Assembly (NCBI RefSeq): GCF_030814995.1
Contig: NZ_JAUSVX010000010.1
Coordinates: 62,001 to 126,000 of the forward strand
From: Labrys wisconsinensis
GTDB lineage: Bacteria > Pseudomonadota > Alphaproteobacteria > Rhizobiales > Labraceae
Direction: 5' to 3'
DNA length: 64,000 nt
In this document: positions 52,300 to 61,652 of the stretch, one piece after another
Position numbering within the stretch: the first letter of the stretch is position 1
Layout of the letters: each line of letters begins with the position of its first letter
Notes under the pieces: generated by a model
Told to the model about the DNA's origin: nothing
The model's database searches: none
Seen by the model: only the letters and a program-made list of their open reading frames with translations
Made by a program: the position numbers and the translations under genes

Positions 52300-53150
52300 C
52301 GCGGAATCAACGGCAGGTCAGCGGGAACGGAATGCAGGGGATCGCCCGGCCAGCCCTCGTGCGCCGCCGCCTCGATGAGGCTCGCGGTATAGGCGTGCCG
52401 CGGCTGCAGGAAGATCGCCGGGACCGGCGCATCCTCGCAGACCAGGCCATGATGCAGCACCAGCACCCGGTCGGCGAACCAGCGCACCACGGGCAGGTCG
52501 TGGGTGATGAACAGCATGGCGACGCCGGTCCGCCGCTGCACGTCCTTGAGCAGGTCGAGCAGCGAGGCCTTCACGGACATGTCGAGGGCGGAGGTGATCT
52601 CGTCGCAGACGATGAGCTCGGGTTCCGCCGCAAGCGCCCGGGCGATCGCCACGCGCTGGCGCTCCCCGCCGCTGAGCTCGGCGGGATAGCGCTCGGCGTA
52701 AGGCGCCGGCAGCCGCACGTCGGCCAGCAGCCGCGCGACGCGCTGGGCGAGCGGCTCGCCGCTGAGGCCGAGGAGCCGGCGCAGGGGGCGCTCCAGGATG
52801 GTGCCGACCCGGTGGCGCGGGTTGAGCGAGCCGTCCGGGTTCTGGAAGACGATCTGCACCTGCTTGAGGACGGCGCGCGGACGCGTCCCGGCGAGGCAGC
52901 CGATGTCGCGGCCCTTGAAGGAGAGCCGTCCCTGGTCGGCGGCGAGCAGCCCCGCCACGATCCGCCCCAAGGTCGATTTGCCGCTGCCGCTCTCGCCGAC
53001 GACGGCAAGGATCTCCCCGGCCGCGAGAGCGAAGGAGACGGCCTGCAGCGCCGGGCTGCCATGGTGCCGGGCGGGATAGCTGTAGGACAGGCCTTCCGCC
53101 GCCAGGAGAGGCGCGGGACCGCGCGAGGCCGTGCCGACGATCGCGCCCAT
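52296..53150 (-). CDS. Dipeptide/oligopeptide-type ABC transporter ATPase (DppF-like)
   Basis: A 284-residue ATPase. Walker A GESGSGKST (about residues 53-61), VFQNPDGSLNPRHRV (Q-loop typical of DppF/OppF), signature LSGGERQR (about 159), Walker B LIVCDEITSALDMSV and THDLPVVRWFADRV are present. It pairs with the DppD-like ATPase encoded just upstream, abutting by a one-base overlap. Nickel and glutathione importers share this fold; with the adjacent monooxygenases the cargo is more likely a small organic compound. Confidence 0.88.
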   Translation of the reverse strand: MGAIVGTASRGPAPLLAAEGLSYSYPARHHGSPALQAVSFALAAGEILAVVGESGSGKSTLGRIVAGLLAADQGRLSFKGRDIGCLAGTRPRAVLKQVQIVFQNPDGSLNPRHRVGTILERPLRRLLGLSGEPLAQRVARLLADVRLPAPYAERYPAELSGGERQRVAIARALAAEPELIVCDEITSALDMSVKASLLDLLKDVQRRTGVAMLFITHDLPVVRWFADRVLVLHHGLVCEDAPVPAIFLQPRHAYTASLIEAAAHEGWPGDPLHSVPADLPLIPR

Positions 53151-54001
53151 CACACCGCCGTCCGCGCGATGACACGCCCGCCGCCGGCGGTGGCCGGGCG
53201 GTCGAGCCGCGGCACCGCCTCGACCAGCGCCCGCGTATAGGCATGGTGCGGCTCGGCGAAGACCGTCCGGGTCGCACCGACCTCGACGACCTCGCCGGCC
53301 CGCATCACCGCCACCCGCTCGCAGAGATCGGCGACGGTCTCCAGGTCGTGGGAGACCAGCAGCATGGCGATGCCGCGCTCGCGGCAGAGCCGGCGCAGCA
53401 GGTCGGTGATCGAGCGGCGGATGATCGGGTCGAGGCCGGTGGTCGGCTCGTCCAGCACGAGCAGGGCGGGCTCGCAGCTGATCGCCAGCGCCAGGGCGAT
53501 GCGCTGCTGCTGGCCGCCGGAGAACTGGTGGGGATAGCGCGCCGCGGCCGCGGCGGGATCCGCGATGCCGACATCGGCGAGCAGCGCCTCGATCGTCCGG
53601 TCCGGGCGCGCATGCCGCGATGCGGCGCGGTGCCGGCCGAGCACCTCCCTGAAGAGCGCACCGATGCGCATGGTCGGCGTCAGCGAGGCGGCGCTGTTCT
53701 GCGGGACGAAGGCCAGCCTTGCGCCGCGCAGCCGCTGCAGGCTCGCCCGGTCGGCGGCGAAGAGATCGGTGCCCTCGAACAGGACGCGGCCCGCGGTGAT
53801 GCGCCGGTCGTCGCGGCGCTCGCCCAGCGCCAGGGACGCCAGCGTCGACTTGCCGCTGCCGGACTCGCCGACCAGGCCGACCGGCTCGCCGCGGCCGACG
53901 TCGAGCGAGATCCGGTTGAGGACGCTGCGCCAGGCGCCGGCCTGGCGATACGCCGCATCGACCGCGTCGATCCGCAGCAGGCGCGCGCCGGTCCCGCTCA
54001 C
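53150..54001 (-). CDS. Dipeptide/oligopeptide-type ABC transporter ATPase (DppD-like)
   Basis: A 283-residue ATPase. Walker A GESGSGKST (about residues 40-48), FVPQNSAASLTPTMRIG Q-loop, signature FSGGQQQR (about 157), Walker B LLVLDEPTTGLDPI and SHDLETVADLCERV are intact, and the C-terminus EPHHAYTRALVEAVP is the oligopeptide-ATPase tail. GTG start with GGAGGGCAGG upstream. It overlaps the permease gene before it and the DppF-like gene after it. Confidence 0.88.
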   Translation of the reverse strand: MSGTGARLLRIDAVDAAYRQAGAWRSVLNRISLDVGRGEPVGLVGESGSGKSTLASLALGERRDDRRITAGRVLFEGTDLFAADRASLQRLRGARLAFVPQNSAASLTPTMRIGALFREVLGRHRAASRHARPDRTIEALLADVGIADPAAAAARYPHQFSGGQQQRIALALAISCEPALLVLDEPTTGLDPIIRRSITDLLRRLCRERGIAMLLVSHDLETVADLCERVAVMRAGEVVEVGATRTVFAEPHHAYTRALVEAVPRLDRPATAGGGRVIARTAV

Positions 54002-54894
54002 GCCTGCCCTCCGCCGCGCCGCGCCGGCCCGATGCTCTGCGCCAGCGCATCGGTCAGCAGGTTGACGCTCGTGACCAGCACGGCGATGCCGATCGCCGGG
54101 GCCAGGACCGGCCACACCGCCGAGTCGAGCGAGGAGCGCCCCTCGTTGATCATCGATCCCCAGTCCGGCGCCGGCGGCGCGGCGCCGAAGCCGAGGAAGC
54201 CGAGCCCGCCGATGAACAGCACGGCATAGCCGGTGCGGATCGAGAACTCGACCAGCAGCGTGCCGGCGACGTTGGGCAGGATCTCGTTGAGGCCGATGGA
54301 GAGCAGCCCCTCGCCGCGGGCGCGGGCAGCGGCGACGAAATCCTCGGCGGTGAAGGCCTGCGTCGCGGCGCGCACCACGCGCGCCACGTTCGGCACCGTC
54401 AGGAGCCCGACGGTCAGGATCACGGTGACGAGGTCGGATCCGGCGAAGCCGAGCACGAGCAGCGCGACGATGATCGAGGGAATGCTCATGGCGATCTCGA
54501 GCAGCCGCATGCCGATCTCGTCCACCAGGCCGCCGCGCAGGCCGAGCAGCAGGCCGACGAGCCCGCCGAGGACGGTGGAGATGGCGGCGGCGCCGCAGGC
54601 CGTCGAAAGCACGGTGCGGCTGCCGTAGAGAAGCCGGCTCGCCACGTCCCGGCCGAGCCCGTCCGTGCCGAGCCAGAGCTCTGCCGAGGGCGGATCGAAC
54701 GGGCCGCCGACGAACACGTCGGTCGGCGCGTTGCGCGCGATCAGCGGCGCGGCGGCGGCAACGATGACGTAGAGGACGAGGACGGCAAGGGCGGCGCGCC
54801 CGGTCCAAGGCAGGGACGCGAGGAGCGGGCGGCGGGTCGGCTGCGCGCGCCTCACGACCGCGTCGAGCCCGGGCGTCGTCGACAGGATCGTCAT
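53998..54894 (-). CDS. Dipeptide-type ABC transporter permease (DppC-like)
   Basis: A 298-residue membrane protein. LWLGTDGLGRDVASRLLYGSRTVL is the strongly conserved DppC/OppC segment, FVAAARARGEGLLSIGLNEILPN the EAA loop, and FLGFGAAPPAPDWGSMINEG the closing loop; five to six helices. It partners the DppB-like permease whose stop overlaps its start. Confidence 0.9.
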   Translation of the reverse strand: MTILSTTPGLDAVVRRAQPTRRPLLASLPWTGRAALAVLVLYVIVAAAAPLIARNAPTDVFVGGPFDPPSAELWLGTDGLGRDVASRLLYGSRTVLSTACGAAAISTVLGGLVGLLLGLRGGLVDEIGMRLLEIAMSIPSIIVALLVLGFAGSDLVTVILTVGLLTVPNVARVVRAATQAFTAEDFVAAARARGEGLLSIGLNEILPNVAGTLLVEFSIRTGYAVLFIGGLGFLGFGAAPPAPDWGSMINEGRSSLDSAVWPVLAPAIGIAVLVTSVNLLTDALAQSIGPARRGGGQA

Positions 54895-55874
54895 GGCAGC
54901 GCGGTCCGGAGCTTCGGGTTGAGCAGGGTCGTCGCCACGTCGGCCGCAAGATTGACGACGACATAGACGGCGGCGAGCGCCATGGCCGCGCCCTGGACCA
55001 GCGGCACGTCGTGGTTGCCGATCGCCTCGACCAGCAGGCGGCCGAGGCCGGGATAGTTGAACACCGCCTCCACCACGACGATGCCGCCGACCAGCCAGCC
55101 CGCGTTCAGGGCGATGGCGTTGACCGCCGGCCCGACGGCGCTGGGCAGGGCGTGGCGCAGCAGCACCCGGCTGCGGGAGAGGCCGCGCAGGCTCGCGGCC
55201 CGGACGAAATCCGACTGCAGGATCTCGATCATCGAGGCGCGGGTCTGGCGCACGACATAGGCGGTCATCACCAGGTTGAGGGTCAGCACCGGCAGCGCCA
55301 GCAGCAGGACCACCTGCCCGAAGGACCGGGCCTGGTCGATCAGCGCCAGCGGCGGGAACCAGCCCCAGGCCGTCGACAGCCAGGCCACCAGCGCAATGCC
55401 GATGACGAATTCCGGCACGGACATGCCGAGCAGCACCGCGACCGAGAGCAGCGTGTCGACGAGGCCGTCGCGCCGGGCGCTCGCCGCGACCAGCCCGAGG
55501 CCGATGCTCAGGGGAATGTGGATCGCCAGCGCCGCGCCGGCGAGCAGGAGCGTGTCGGCGAGGCGGGCGCCGACATAGGGCAGCACCGGGCGGTTCGCCG
55601 CCAGGGAGGTGCCGAAATCGCCGTGCAGCACCCCGCCCAGCCAATGGAGGTAGCGCATCGGCGCCGGGTCGGCGAGGTGCAGCCGCTCGCGCAGGGCGGC
55701 GAGCGCCTGTGCCGTGGCGTCGCGGCCGAGGATGCGCTGCGCGGCATCGCCCGGCAGGAGCTCGATGGCCCAGAACACCACCGTCGCCACCACCAGCAGC
55801 GACAGGACGGCGAAGACGAGCCGTCGCGCCGCCAGGCGAGCGACCGGACCGGGACGAAGCGCCGAGACCGCCAT
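54891..55874 (-). CDS. Dipeptide-type ABC transporter permease (DppB-like)
   Basis: A 327-residue membrane protein with about six helices. RLHLADPAPMRYLHWLGGVLHGDFGTSL after helix 1 and FVRAASLRGLSRSRVLLRHALPSA (EAA loop), then VEAVFNYPGLGRLLVEAIGNHDVPLVQG, are canonical DppB. It begins seven bases after the binding-protein stop. The start at 55874 (MAVSALRPG) is preferred, because the upstream open part overlaps the binding-protein gene. Confidence 0.9.
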   Translation of the reverse strand: MAVSALRPGPVARLAARRLVFAVLSLLVVATVVFWAIELLPGDAAQRILGRDATAQALAALRERLHLADPAPMRYLHWLGGVLHGDFGTSLAANRPVLPYVGARLADTLLLAGAALAIHIPLSIGLGLVAASARRDGLVDTLLSVAVLLGMSVPEFVIGIALVAWLSTAWGWFPPLALIDQARSFGQVVLLLALPVLTLNLVMTAYVVRQTRASMIEILQSDFVRAASLRGLSRSRVLLRHALPSAVGPAVNAIALNAGWLVGGIVVVEAVFNYPGLGRLLVEAIGNHDVPLVQGAAMALAAVYVVVNLAADVATTLLNPKLRTALP

Positions 55875-55881
55875 CGTCCGG

Positions 55882-57435
55882 TCAGGCGCCGATGGAGACG
55901 TCGGAGAAATCGAACGTGACCTTCTGGGGATGCACGCGGTAGCCGCGCACGTTGGCGCGGGTGGCGCCGACCAGATCCGCATAGATCAGGACGAGGGCGC
56001 CGCCGTCCTCCTGAATCAGCCTCTGGGCCTTGTGGTAGAGCTCGGTGCGGGCCGTCTCGTCCAGGGTCTTGCGCGCCTCGAACACGAGATCGTCGAAGGC
56101 CTTGTTGCGCCAATGGGTCTCGTTCCACTCGGCGGTCGACAGGAACTCGAGGGCGAGCGCCTCGTCGGCGGCACGCCCGTTCCAGCCGGTGGCGACGAAG
56201 GGCTTCTTCAGCCAGATGTTGGTCCAGTAGTCGGCGGCGGGCGCCTGGATGATGTTGACGCGGATGCCGGCCGCCGCGGCCTGCGCCTTGAACAGCGTCG
56301 CGATCTGGACGAGCCCGACATCGGCGGCCGAGGTGTGGAGGTCGAGGTCGAGGCCGTCGGCATGGCCCGCCTCGGCCAGCAGCGCCTTCGCCGCCGCGAC
56401 GTCGCGCTTGAACGGCGTCTCCGGCAGCCCGTAGGTCTGCCAGGGCGGGACCGGCGTGTCATAGGCGACGGTGCCACGGGTGCCGACGATCGCCTTCAGA
56501 TACTGCTCCCGGTCGACGACCAGCTTCAGCGCCTTGCGCACGCGCACGTCGTCGAAGGGCGGCACGTCGGTGAAGGCTGCGAGCCCGTGCCAGAACGAGC
56601 TGCGTGCCGACTGGATCTTCACGTCCGGGCTGGCTTCAAGCCGCTGCAGCCCGAGGGCCGGCAGCTCGGTGACGATGTCGACCTGGCCCGCCAGCAGGGC
56701 GGCGATGCGCGACGAGGGCTCGGGAATGGCGCGCAGCTCCACCCGGTCGACGCGCGGCCGGCCGGGCTGCCAATAATGCTCGTTGCGGACGAAGATGGCG
56801 GGCTCCTCGCCGGGGACGTATGTCTCGACCTTGAACGGGCCCGTGCCGATGCCGGCGGTCCGCAGCTGCTCGGACGTCTGCCCCTCCCGGACGATGGCGG
56901 TGAAGCGGTTGGCGATCTGCAGCGGGAACTCCACCACCGGCGCATGCAGGCGGAACTCCACGGTGTGGTCGTCGAGGGCGCGGATGCCGTCCGGGTCGAT
57001 CTGGCTGAGCACGGCGGCGGCGGCGCTGGCCGTCTTCGGATCCACCAGACGCCGGAACGTGTAGATCACGTCCCTGGCCGTGAAGGGCGAGCCGTCCTGG
57101 AACTTCACCCCCTGGCGCAGCGCGAAGGTCCAGACGCGGCCGTCGGCGTCGGGCTTCCAGCTCAGGGCGAGCTGGGGCTGCGGCGCGAAGCTCTCGTCGG
57201 GAACGACGAGGCGCTCGTAGACCAGGCCCGCCCGCACGGCGTCGTTGTCGTTGTTGCCATAGGCCGGGTCGAGCGTGCCCTTGACACCGTCGGCCTCGCC
57301 GGTGGCCACGCGCAGCGTCGTGGCGGCCGCGGCCCGAACCGGGCCGGCCGTGCCGAGCACGGCCGCGCCGCCGAGGGCCAGGGCGCCGACCAGCACGTCG
57401 CGCCTGGAGGCAGGTAGATCACGGGTGTCGGCCAT
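55882..57435 (-). CDS. Dipeptide-type ABC transporter substrate-binding protein (SBP family 5)
   Basis: A 517-residue binding protein with a Tat-like signal (SRRDVLVGALALGGAAVLG, cleavage near VRA-AA). VKFQDGSPFTARDVIYTFRRLVDP, GIGTGPFKVETYVPGEEPAIFVRNEHYW and RVRKALKLVVDREQYLKAIVG are family 5 landmarks. It would capture the compound oxidised by the monooxygenases of the same operon. It heads the unit; AAGG precedes the ATG, and the 243-base AT-rich region upstream likely holds the promoter. Confidence 0.88.
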   Translation of the reverse strand: MADTRDLPASRRDVLVGALALGGAAVLGTAGPVRAAAATTLRVATGEADGVKGTLDPAYGNNDNDAVRAGLVYERLVVPDESFAPQPQLALSWKPDADGRVWTFALRQGVKFQDGSPFTARDVIYTFRRLVDPKTASAAAAVLSQIDPDGIRALDDHTVEFRLHAPVVEFPLQIANRFTAIVREGQTSEQLRTAGIGTGPFKVETYVPGEEPAIFVRNEHYWQPGRPRVDRVELRAIPEPSSRIAALLAGQVDIVTELPALGLQRLEASPDVKIQSARSSFWHGLAAFTDVPPFDDVRVRKALKLVVDREQYLKAIVGTRGTVAYDTPVPPWQTYGLPETPFKRDVAAAKALLAEAGHADGLDLDLHTSAADVGLVQIATLFKAQAAAAGIRVNIIQAPAADYWTNIWLKKPFVATGWNGRAADEALALEFLSTAEWNETHWRNKAFDDLVFEARKTLDETARTELYHKAQRLIQEDGGALVLIYADLVGATRANVRGYRVHPQKVTFDFSDVSIGA

Positions 57436-57510
57436 CGTCGAAAACCTTGCGGGAAAGGGAGGGAGGCGGCGCAGCGGGGGCGCACGGGGGATAACCATCG
57501 TCCACACGTT

Positions 57511-57550
57511 TCATAAAATCAATATAATTTATAAAATTAGTATATTATTC
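57511..57550. promoter_or_regulatory. AT-rich promoter region of the dipeptide-type transport operon
   Basis: A 40-base block of nearly pure A/T in a GC-rich genome, 76 bases upstream of the binding-protein start. ATAAAAT occurs twice in direct orientation (57513 and 57531, 18 bases apart) and TATAAATTATAT-like boxes are on the minus strand. A small inverted repeat GCTCC/GGAGC lies at 57560-57573. The rest of 57436-57678 shows no gene. Confidence 0.4.
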
Positions 57551-57678
57551 TCTCTACGCGCTCCAAATGGAGCGAGCATCCCATGCGCTTCGCGCGCTCG
57601 TGCCATATTCGCTCTCCGACAGCGGGGGCTTTCGGCCGCCGTGGATATGCCGGCTCCGAACGCCGTCGCGGGAGGCGC

Positions 57679-59445
57679 CTAAGCCCCGAGGTTCCACGTC
57701 GCCGGGCGTGGGGCGCCGCGATCGGGGGTGCCGTTGCGGTCGCGCCCCAACAGGGTAAGGCTGCGGCTCGCGACCGCTCCGGTGGCGAGCGCCACCAGCG
57801 ACAGGACGATCATCAGCGCCGAGACGGCCGAGATGGTCGGGTTCACCTCGTTGGTGACGCCATCCCACATCATCTTCGGCAGGGTCGTGGCGCGCGAGCC
57901 GGACACGAAGATGGCGATCACCACCTCGTCGAACGAGGTGATGAAGGCGAGCAGCGCGCCGACGAGCACGCTGTTGCGCAGGAGCGGGAACAGCACGAAG
58001 GCGAAGGCGGGCAGCGGGCCGGCCCCGAGCGTGCGCGCGGCGACGGCGAGCTGGCCGTCGCGCCCCGACAGCGCCGCGCTCACCGTGATCACGACATAGG
58101 GCATGCCGAGCACGGCATGCGCCAGCGCCAGGCCGGTTTCGGTGCCGATCAGGCCGAGCGCCGAATAGAGCTGATAGATCGCCAGGGCATAGATGATGTT
58201 GGGGACCAGCAGCGGCGACAGCAGGAGCGCGGACAGCGCGTAGCGGGCAAGGCCGCCGAGCCGCGCCGCGCCGATGGCGGCGAGCGTGCCGAACCCCGCC
58301 GCCAGCGCCGCGGCGGCGACCGCGACGCGCAGGCTGCGCCAGGTCGCCTCGATCCAGGCCGGGCTCTGCCAATAGGCGGCGTACCATTGCAGCGAATAGC
58401 CCGGCGGCGGGAAGGTGAGGTAGCGCGCCGAGCTGAAGGACAGCGGCACGAGCACGAAGGTGGGCAGCACCAGGAAAAGGATGACCAGGGCGGCGAACGC
58501 AGCGGCGAGGCGTCCGCGACCGCCGGCTGGCCGCTCGGCCTCGGACCGCCTCGTCCCGTCGGCCCCGCCATGGCTGATCCGGATATAGACGGCGCACAGC
58601 ACCAGGCAGGCGGCGAGCAGCGCCGTGGCGATGGCCGAGGCGAAGCCGACGTCGAGCAGGCGGTTGACCTGCTGGTCGACGAGCTGGGCGACGAACATGT
58701 CCTGCCGCCCGCCGAGCAGCGCCGGGATGATGTAGGAGCCGAGCGAGGCCACGAAGGTCAGCGTCGAGCCGGCCGTGATCGCCGGCACGGAGAGCGGCAG
58801 CTGGACGTGGAGGAAGGACCTGAGCGGACTCGCGCCCATGGTGCGCGCCGCCGTGACCAGCGACGCGTCGATGCGGTGGAGCCCGGCATAGAGCGTCAGG
58901 ATCATGGCCGGCAGCAGGATATGGACATTGCCGATGATGGTGCCGGCCGTGGAATAGGCGAGCGGCAGCGGCGCATCGATCAGCCCGGCCTGCATCAGGA
59001 GCGCATTGAGGATGCCGCGCCGCTGCAGGATCACCGTCCAGGCATAGGTGCGCACCAGGGCGCTGGTCCAGAACGGCACCAGGACCATGGCGAAGGCGAC
59101 GGCGCGCCAGCCGGGCGTGAGCCGCACCAGCACGGCCGCCACGGGATAGCCGAGGGCGAGGCAGGCGAGCGTCACGATCGCGGAGATGCGGAAGGTGACG
59201 ACGAAGGCGCCCCAGTAGATGTCGTTGCCGGCAAGGCGCAGATAGTTGCCGAGCCCGAAGCCGGGCGTGAACAGGCTGCGCAGCAGGATCTGCGCCAGCG
59301 GCGCGACATAGAGCAGGACGAGGAAGGCGACGGCCGGCAGGCACAGGAGCAGCGCCGCCGCCCGCGGCCGGGCATGCAGCGCCGCCACCGCCGCCGCGAG
59401 GACCGGGCGCGGCAGCACGGCGGCATGGGCGGGGTCAGCGGGCAT
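57679..59445 (-). CDS. Fused ABC transporter permease (PotB-PotC type)
   Basis: A 588-residue membrane protein joining two permeases in one chain. Residues about 25-290: PotB-like, with FWTSALVRTYAWTVILQRRGILN and EAA loop VTAARTMGASPLRSFLHVQLP. Residues about 315-570: PotC-like, with FPPPGYSLQWYAAYWQSP, EAA loop VAARTLGAGPLPAFAFVLFP and ITSFDEVVIAIFVSG. A linker rich in Arg, Glu and Gly (about 292-312) connects them. The homologous pair at 40170-41869 is split. Its start overlaps the ATPase stop by 11 bases. Last gene of this unit. Confidence 0.87.
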   Translation of the reverse strand: MPADPAHAAVLPRPVLAAAVAALHARPRAAALLLCLPAVAFLVLLYVAPLAQILLRSLFTPGFGLGNYLRLAGNDIYWGAFVVTFRISAIVTLACLALGYPVAAVLVRLTPGWRAVAFAMVLVPFWTSALVRTYAWTVILQRRGILNALLMQAGLIDAPLPLAYSTAGTIIGNVHILLPAMILTLYAGLHRIDASLVTAARTMGASPLRSFLHVQLPLSVPAITAGSTLTFVASLGSYIIPALLGGRQDMFVAQLVDQQVNRLLDVGFASAIATALLAACLVLCAVYIRISHGGADGTRRSEAERPAGGRGRLAAAFAALVILFLVLPTFVLVPLSFSSARYLTFPPPGYSLQWYAAYWQSPAWIEATWRSLRVAVAAAALAAGFGTLAAIGAARLGGLARYALSALLLSPLLVPNIIYALAIYQLYSALGLIGTETGLALAHAVLGMPYVVITVSAALSGRDGQLAVAARTLGAGPLPAFAFVLFPLLRNSVLVGALLAFITSFDEVVIAIFVSGSRATTLPKMMWDGVTNEVNPTISAVSALMIVLSLVALATGAVASRSLTLLGRDRNGTPDRGAPRPATWNLGA

Positions 59446-60592
59446 CGAGCTCCACCACGTGCGGATCGGCGGCAGACCAGCCGATCTCGATCGTCTCGCC
59501 CGGCCGCGGATCCGGCCCGTCGTGGCGGCCCGCCGCCCGCGCCCGCACCAGCTCGCCCCCGAGCTCGACGGTGACGAGCCGGGCAGCGCCCTCGTAGAGT
59601 GACGACACCACCCGCCCGGTGAACCGGTTCTCCAGCGCGCGGGCCGCCGCGCCGATCGCCACGTGCTCCGGCCGCACCAGGACGAGCGCGCTCCGGCGGG
59701 CGAGCGGCACCGGCTCGTGCGGCCGCAGCGCCACCCGCATCGTCTGCTCGCCGAGGCGCAGGACGAGCCGGTCGGCCTCGGTGCCGAGGACGGGCGCGCT
59801 GAACAGGTTCGCCTCGCCGACGAAATCCGCGACGAAGCGCGAGCGCGGCCGCTCGTAGATCTCCTGCGGCGTGCCGATCTGCAGGATGCGTCCGCCGTTC
59901 ATCAGCGCGATGCGGCTCGACAGCGCCAGCGCCTCGCCCTGGTCGTGCGTGACATAGACGATGGTGAGGCCGAGCGCCTGCTGGATCTGGCGGAGCTCCG
60001 CCTTCATATGGTCGCGCAGCTTCTTGTCGAGCGCGCTGAGCGGCTCGTCCATGAGCAGGATGGCGGGATCGAACACCAGGGCGCGCGCCAGCGCCACGCG
60101 CTGCTGCTGGCCGCCGGAGAGCTCGGCGGGACGGCGCCCGGCGAGGTCGCCGAGCCGCACCAGCTCCAGCGCCGCGGCGACCTTGGCATCCCGCCCGGCG
60201 CGCGGCACGCGCCGCATGCGCAGGGGGAAGGCGATGTTGTCGCGGACGCTGAGATGCGGGAACAGGGCGTAGTTCTGGAACACCACGCCGATATCGCGGT
60301 GCTCGGGCGGGACACGGCTGATGTCGCGCCCGGCGAGCGCGATACGCCCCGCGGTCGGCAGGATGATGCCGGCGATCAGGCCGAGCAGCGTCGTCTTGCC
60401 CGAGCCGCTCGGTCCGAGCAGGGTGAGGAACTCGCCGCGCTGCACGTCGAGATCGACATGGTCGAGCGCGACCGCTCCTCGATAGGACTTGGCGAGGCCG
60501 CGCGCCGCGATGACCGGCTCGGCGGCCGCCGGGGCGGGCGGATCCTGCAGGCCCGCCAGGGGCAGGCGACCGGTCTCTACTGGAGCAGCCAC
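59435..60592 (-). CDS. Spermidine/putrescine-type ABC transporter ATPase (PotA-like)
   Basis: A 385-residue ATPase. Walker A GPSGSGKTT, Q-loop [12 protein letters not shown], signature LSGGQQQR, Walker B LLMDEPLSALD and THDQGEAL are present; the C-terminal TOBE part has LVRPEHVAIG. The GTG at 60592, inside the last codons of the binding-protein gene (16-base overlap), is proposed as start; the conserved domain begins about 27 residues later, so a slightly later start is possible. It powers the fused permease downstream. Confidence 0.87.
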   Translation of the reverse strand: MAAPVETGRLPLAGLQDPPAPAAAEPVIAARGLAKSYRGAVALDHVDLDVQRGEFLTLLGPSGSGKTTLLGLIAGIILPTAGRIALAGRDISRVPPEHRDIGVVFQNYALFPHLSVRDNIAFPLRMRRVPRAGRDAKVAAALELVRLGDLAGRRPAELSGGQQQRVALARALVFDPAILLMDEPLSALDKKLRDHMKAELRQIQQALGLTIVYVTHDQGEALALSSRIALMNGGRILQIGTPQEIYERPRSRFVADFVGEANLFSAPVLGTEADRLVLRLGEQTMRVALRPHEPVPLARRSALVLVRPEHVAIGAAARALENRFTGRVVSSLYEGAARLVTVELGGELVRARAAGRHDGPDPRPGETIEIGWSAADPHVVELDAR

Positions 60593-61620
60593 TGGTTGAA
60601 ACGCTCGTTCACGGCCGCGAAGTTCTCGGCCCACCATTGCGGATCGGTCTGCACCTGCCGGCCCCTGAGCTCAGGCGCGGTTGGCAGCTCGGTGCCGGCC
60701 GGGATGAACTGGAAGGCCCGGGTGTTGCTTGGGCCGTAGTCGATCAGCTTGGCGAGGTCGGCCTGCCGCTCGGGGGTGGAGACGAAGGCGAGGAACCGGA
60801 GCGCGGCCGGCCTGTTCCGGGAGCCGCGGGGGATGACCCAGGACTGCGAGGTCTGGATCGCCTGCTCCCAGTCCACCGCCACCGGCGCGCCGTCGCGCCG
60901 CGCCTTCTGGATGCGGGCATTGCCGGCAGCGGAATAGGCGACCTCGCCGTCGACGAGGAGCTGCTCGGCCTTGCCCGCCGTCTCCCACCAGACATGGACA
61001 TGGGGCTTGATCCGGTCGAGGCTGCGGAAGGCGCGGTCGATGTCGATCGGATAGAGCTTCACCGGCTCGACGCCGTCGGCCAGCAGCGCGATCTCGAGCA
61101 GGTTGACCGGGTTCTTCGGCAGGGCACGCTCGCCGGGAAACCTCGCCACGTCCCAGAACTGGGCCCAGCCGCGGGCCTGCGCCTCGGGCTTCACCTGCTC
61201 GGTGTTGGTGTTCAGCGTCGTCGACCAGACGATGCTCGGCACGCTGTGATCGGTGACCAGGGCGGCGGGAAAGTCGGCCCCGGCAATGCCCGCCGCCGCA
61301 TAGTCCACCGGCTCCAGCAGGCCGAGCCTGGTGCCGCGCAGCACGAAGTCCTGCCCGACATCGACCACGTCCCACTCGACATTGCCGCTCTCGACCATGG
61401 CCTGGAACTTGCCGATATCGGCCGGCGACTGCTCGATGATCCGGATGCCGGTCGCCTGGGCGAAGGGCTCGAAGAAGGCCTGGCGCTGGGCGGCTTGGTA
61501 GGAGCCGCCCTGGCCGACGACGACCAGGCTTTCCTCCGCCCGGGCGGACCGGGGGAGAGCGGCGATCCCGGCGGCGAGGATCGGCAGGGCGAGCGCTGTC
61601 CGCCGTGTGATCGTGGACAT
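60577..61620 (-). CDS. Spermidine/putrescine-type substrate-binding protein (PotD-like)
   Basis: A 347-residue binding protein. Signal MSTITRRTALALPILAAGIA with cleavage near ARA-EE (a twin-arginine-like TRRTAL). SLVVVGQGGSYQAAQRQAFFEPF opens the mature fold; LYPIDIDRAFRSLDRIKPHVHVWW matches the paralogue at 33662. The ligand is unknown; the neighbouring monooxygenases suggest a small sulfur- or nitrogen-containing organic compound. It follows the monooxygenase gene by 32 bases. Confidence 0.85.
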   Translation of the reverse strand: MSTITRRTALALPILAAGIAALPRSARAEESLVVVGQGGSYQAAQRQAFFEPFAQATGIRIIEQSPADIGKFQAMVESGNVEWDVVDVGQDFVLRGTRLGLLEPVDYAAAGIAGADFPAALVTDHSVPSIVWSTTLNTNTEQVKPEAQARGWAQFWDVARFPGERALPKNPVNLLEIALLADGVEPVKLYPIDIDRAFRSLDRIKPHVHVWWETAGKAEQLLVDGEVAYSAAGNARIQKARRDGAPVAVDWEQAIQTSQSWVIPRGSRNRPAALRFLAFVSTPERQADLAKLIDYGPSNTRAFQFIPAGTELPTAPELRGRQVQTDPQWWAENFAAVNERFNQWLLQ

Positions 61621-61652
61621 GATGGACGATGCCTTTCTGATGGGGGGAGGCT

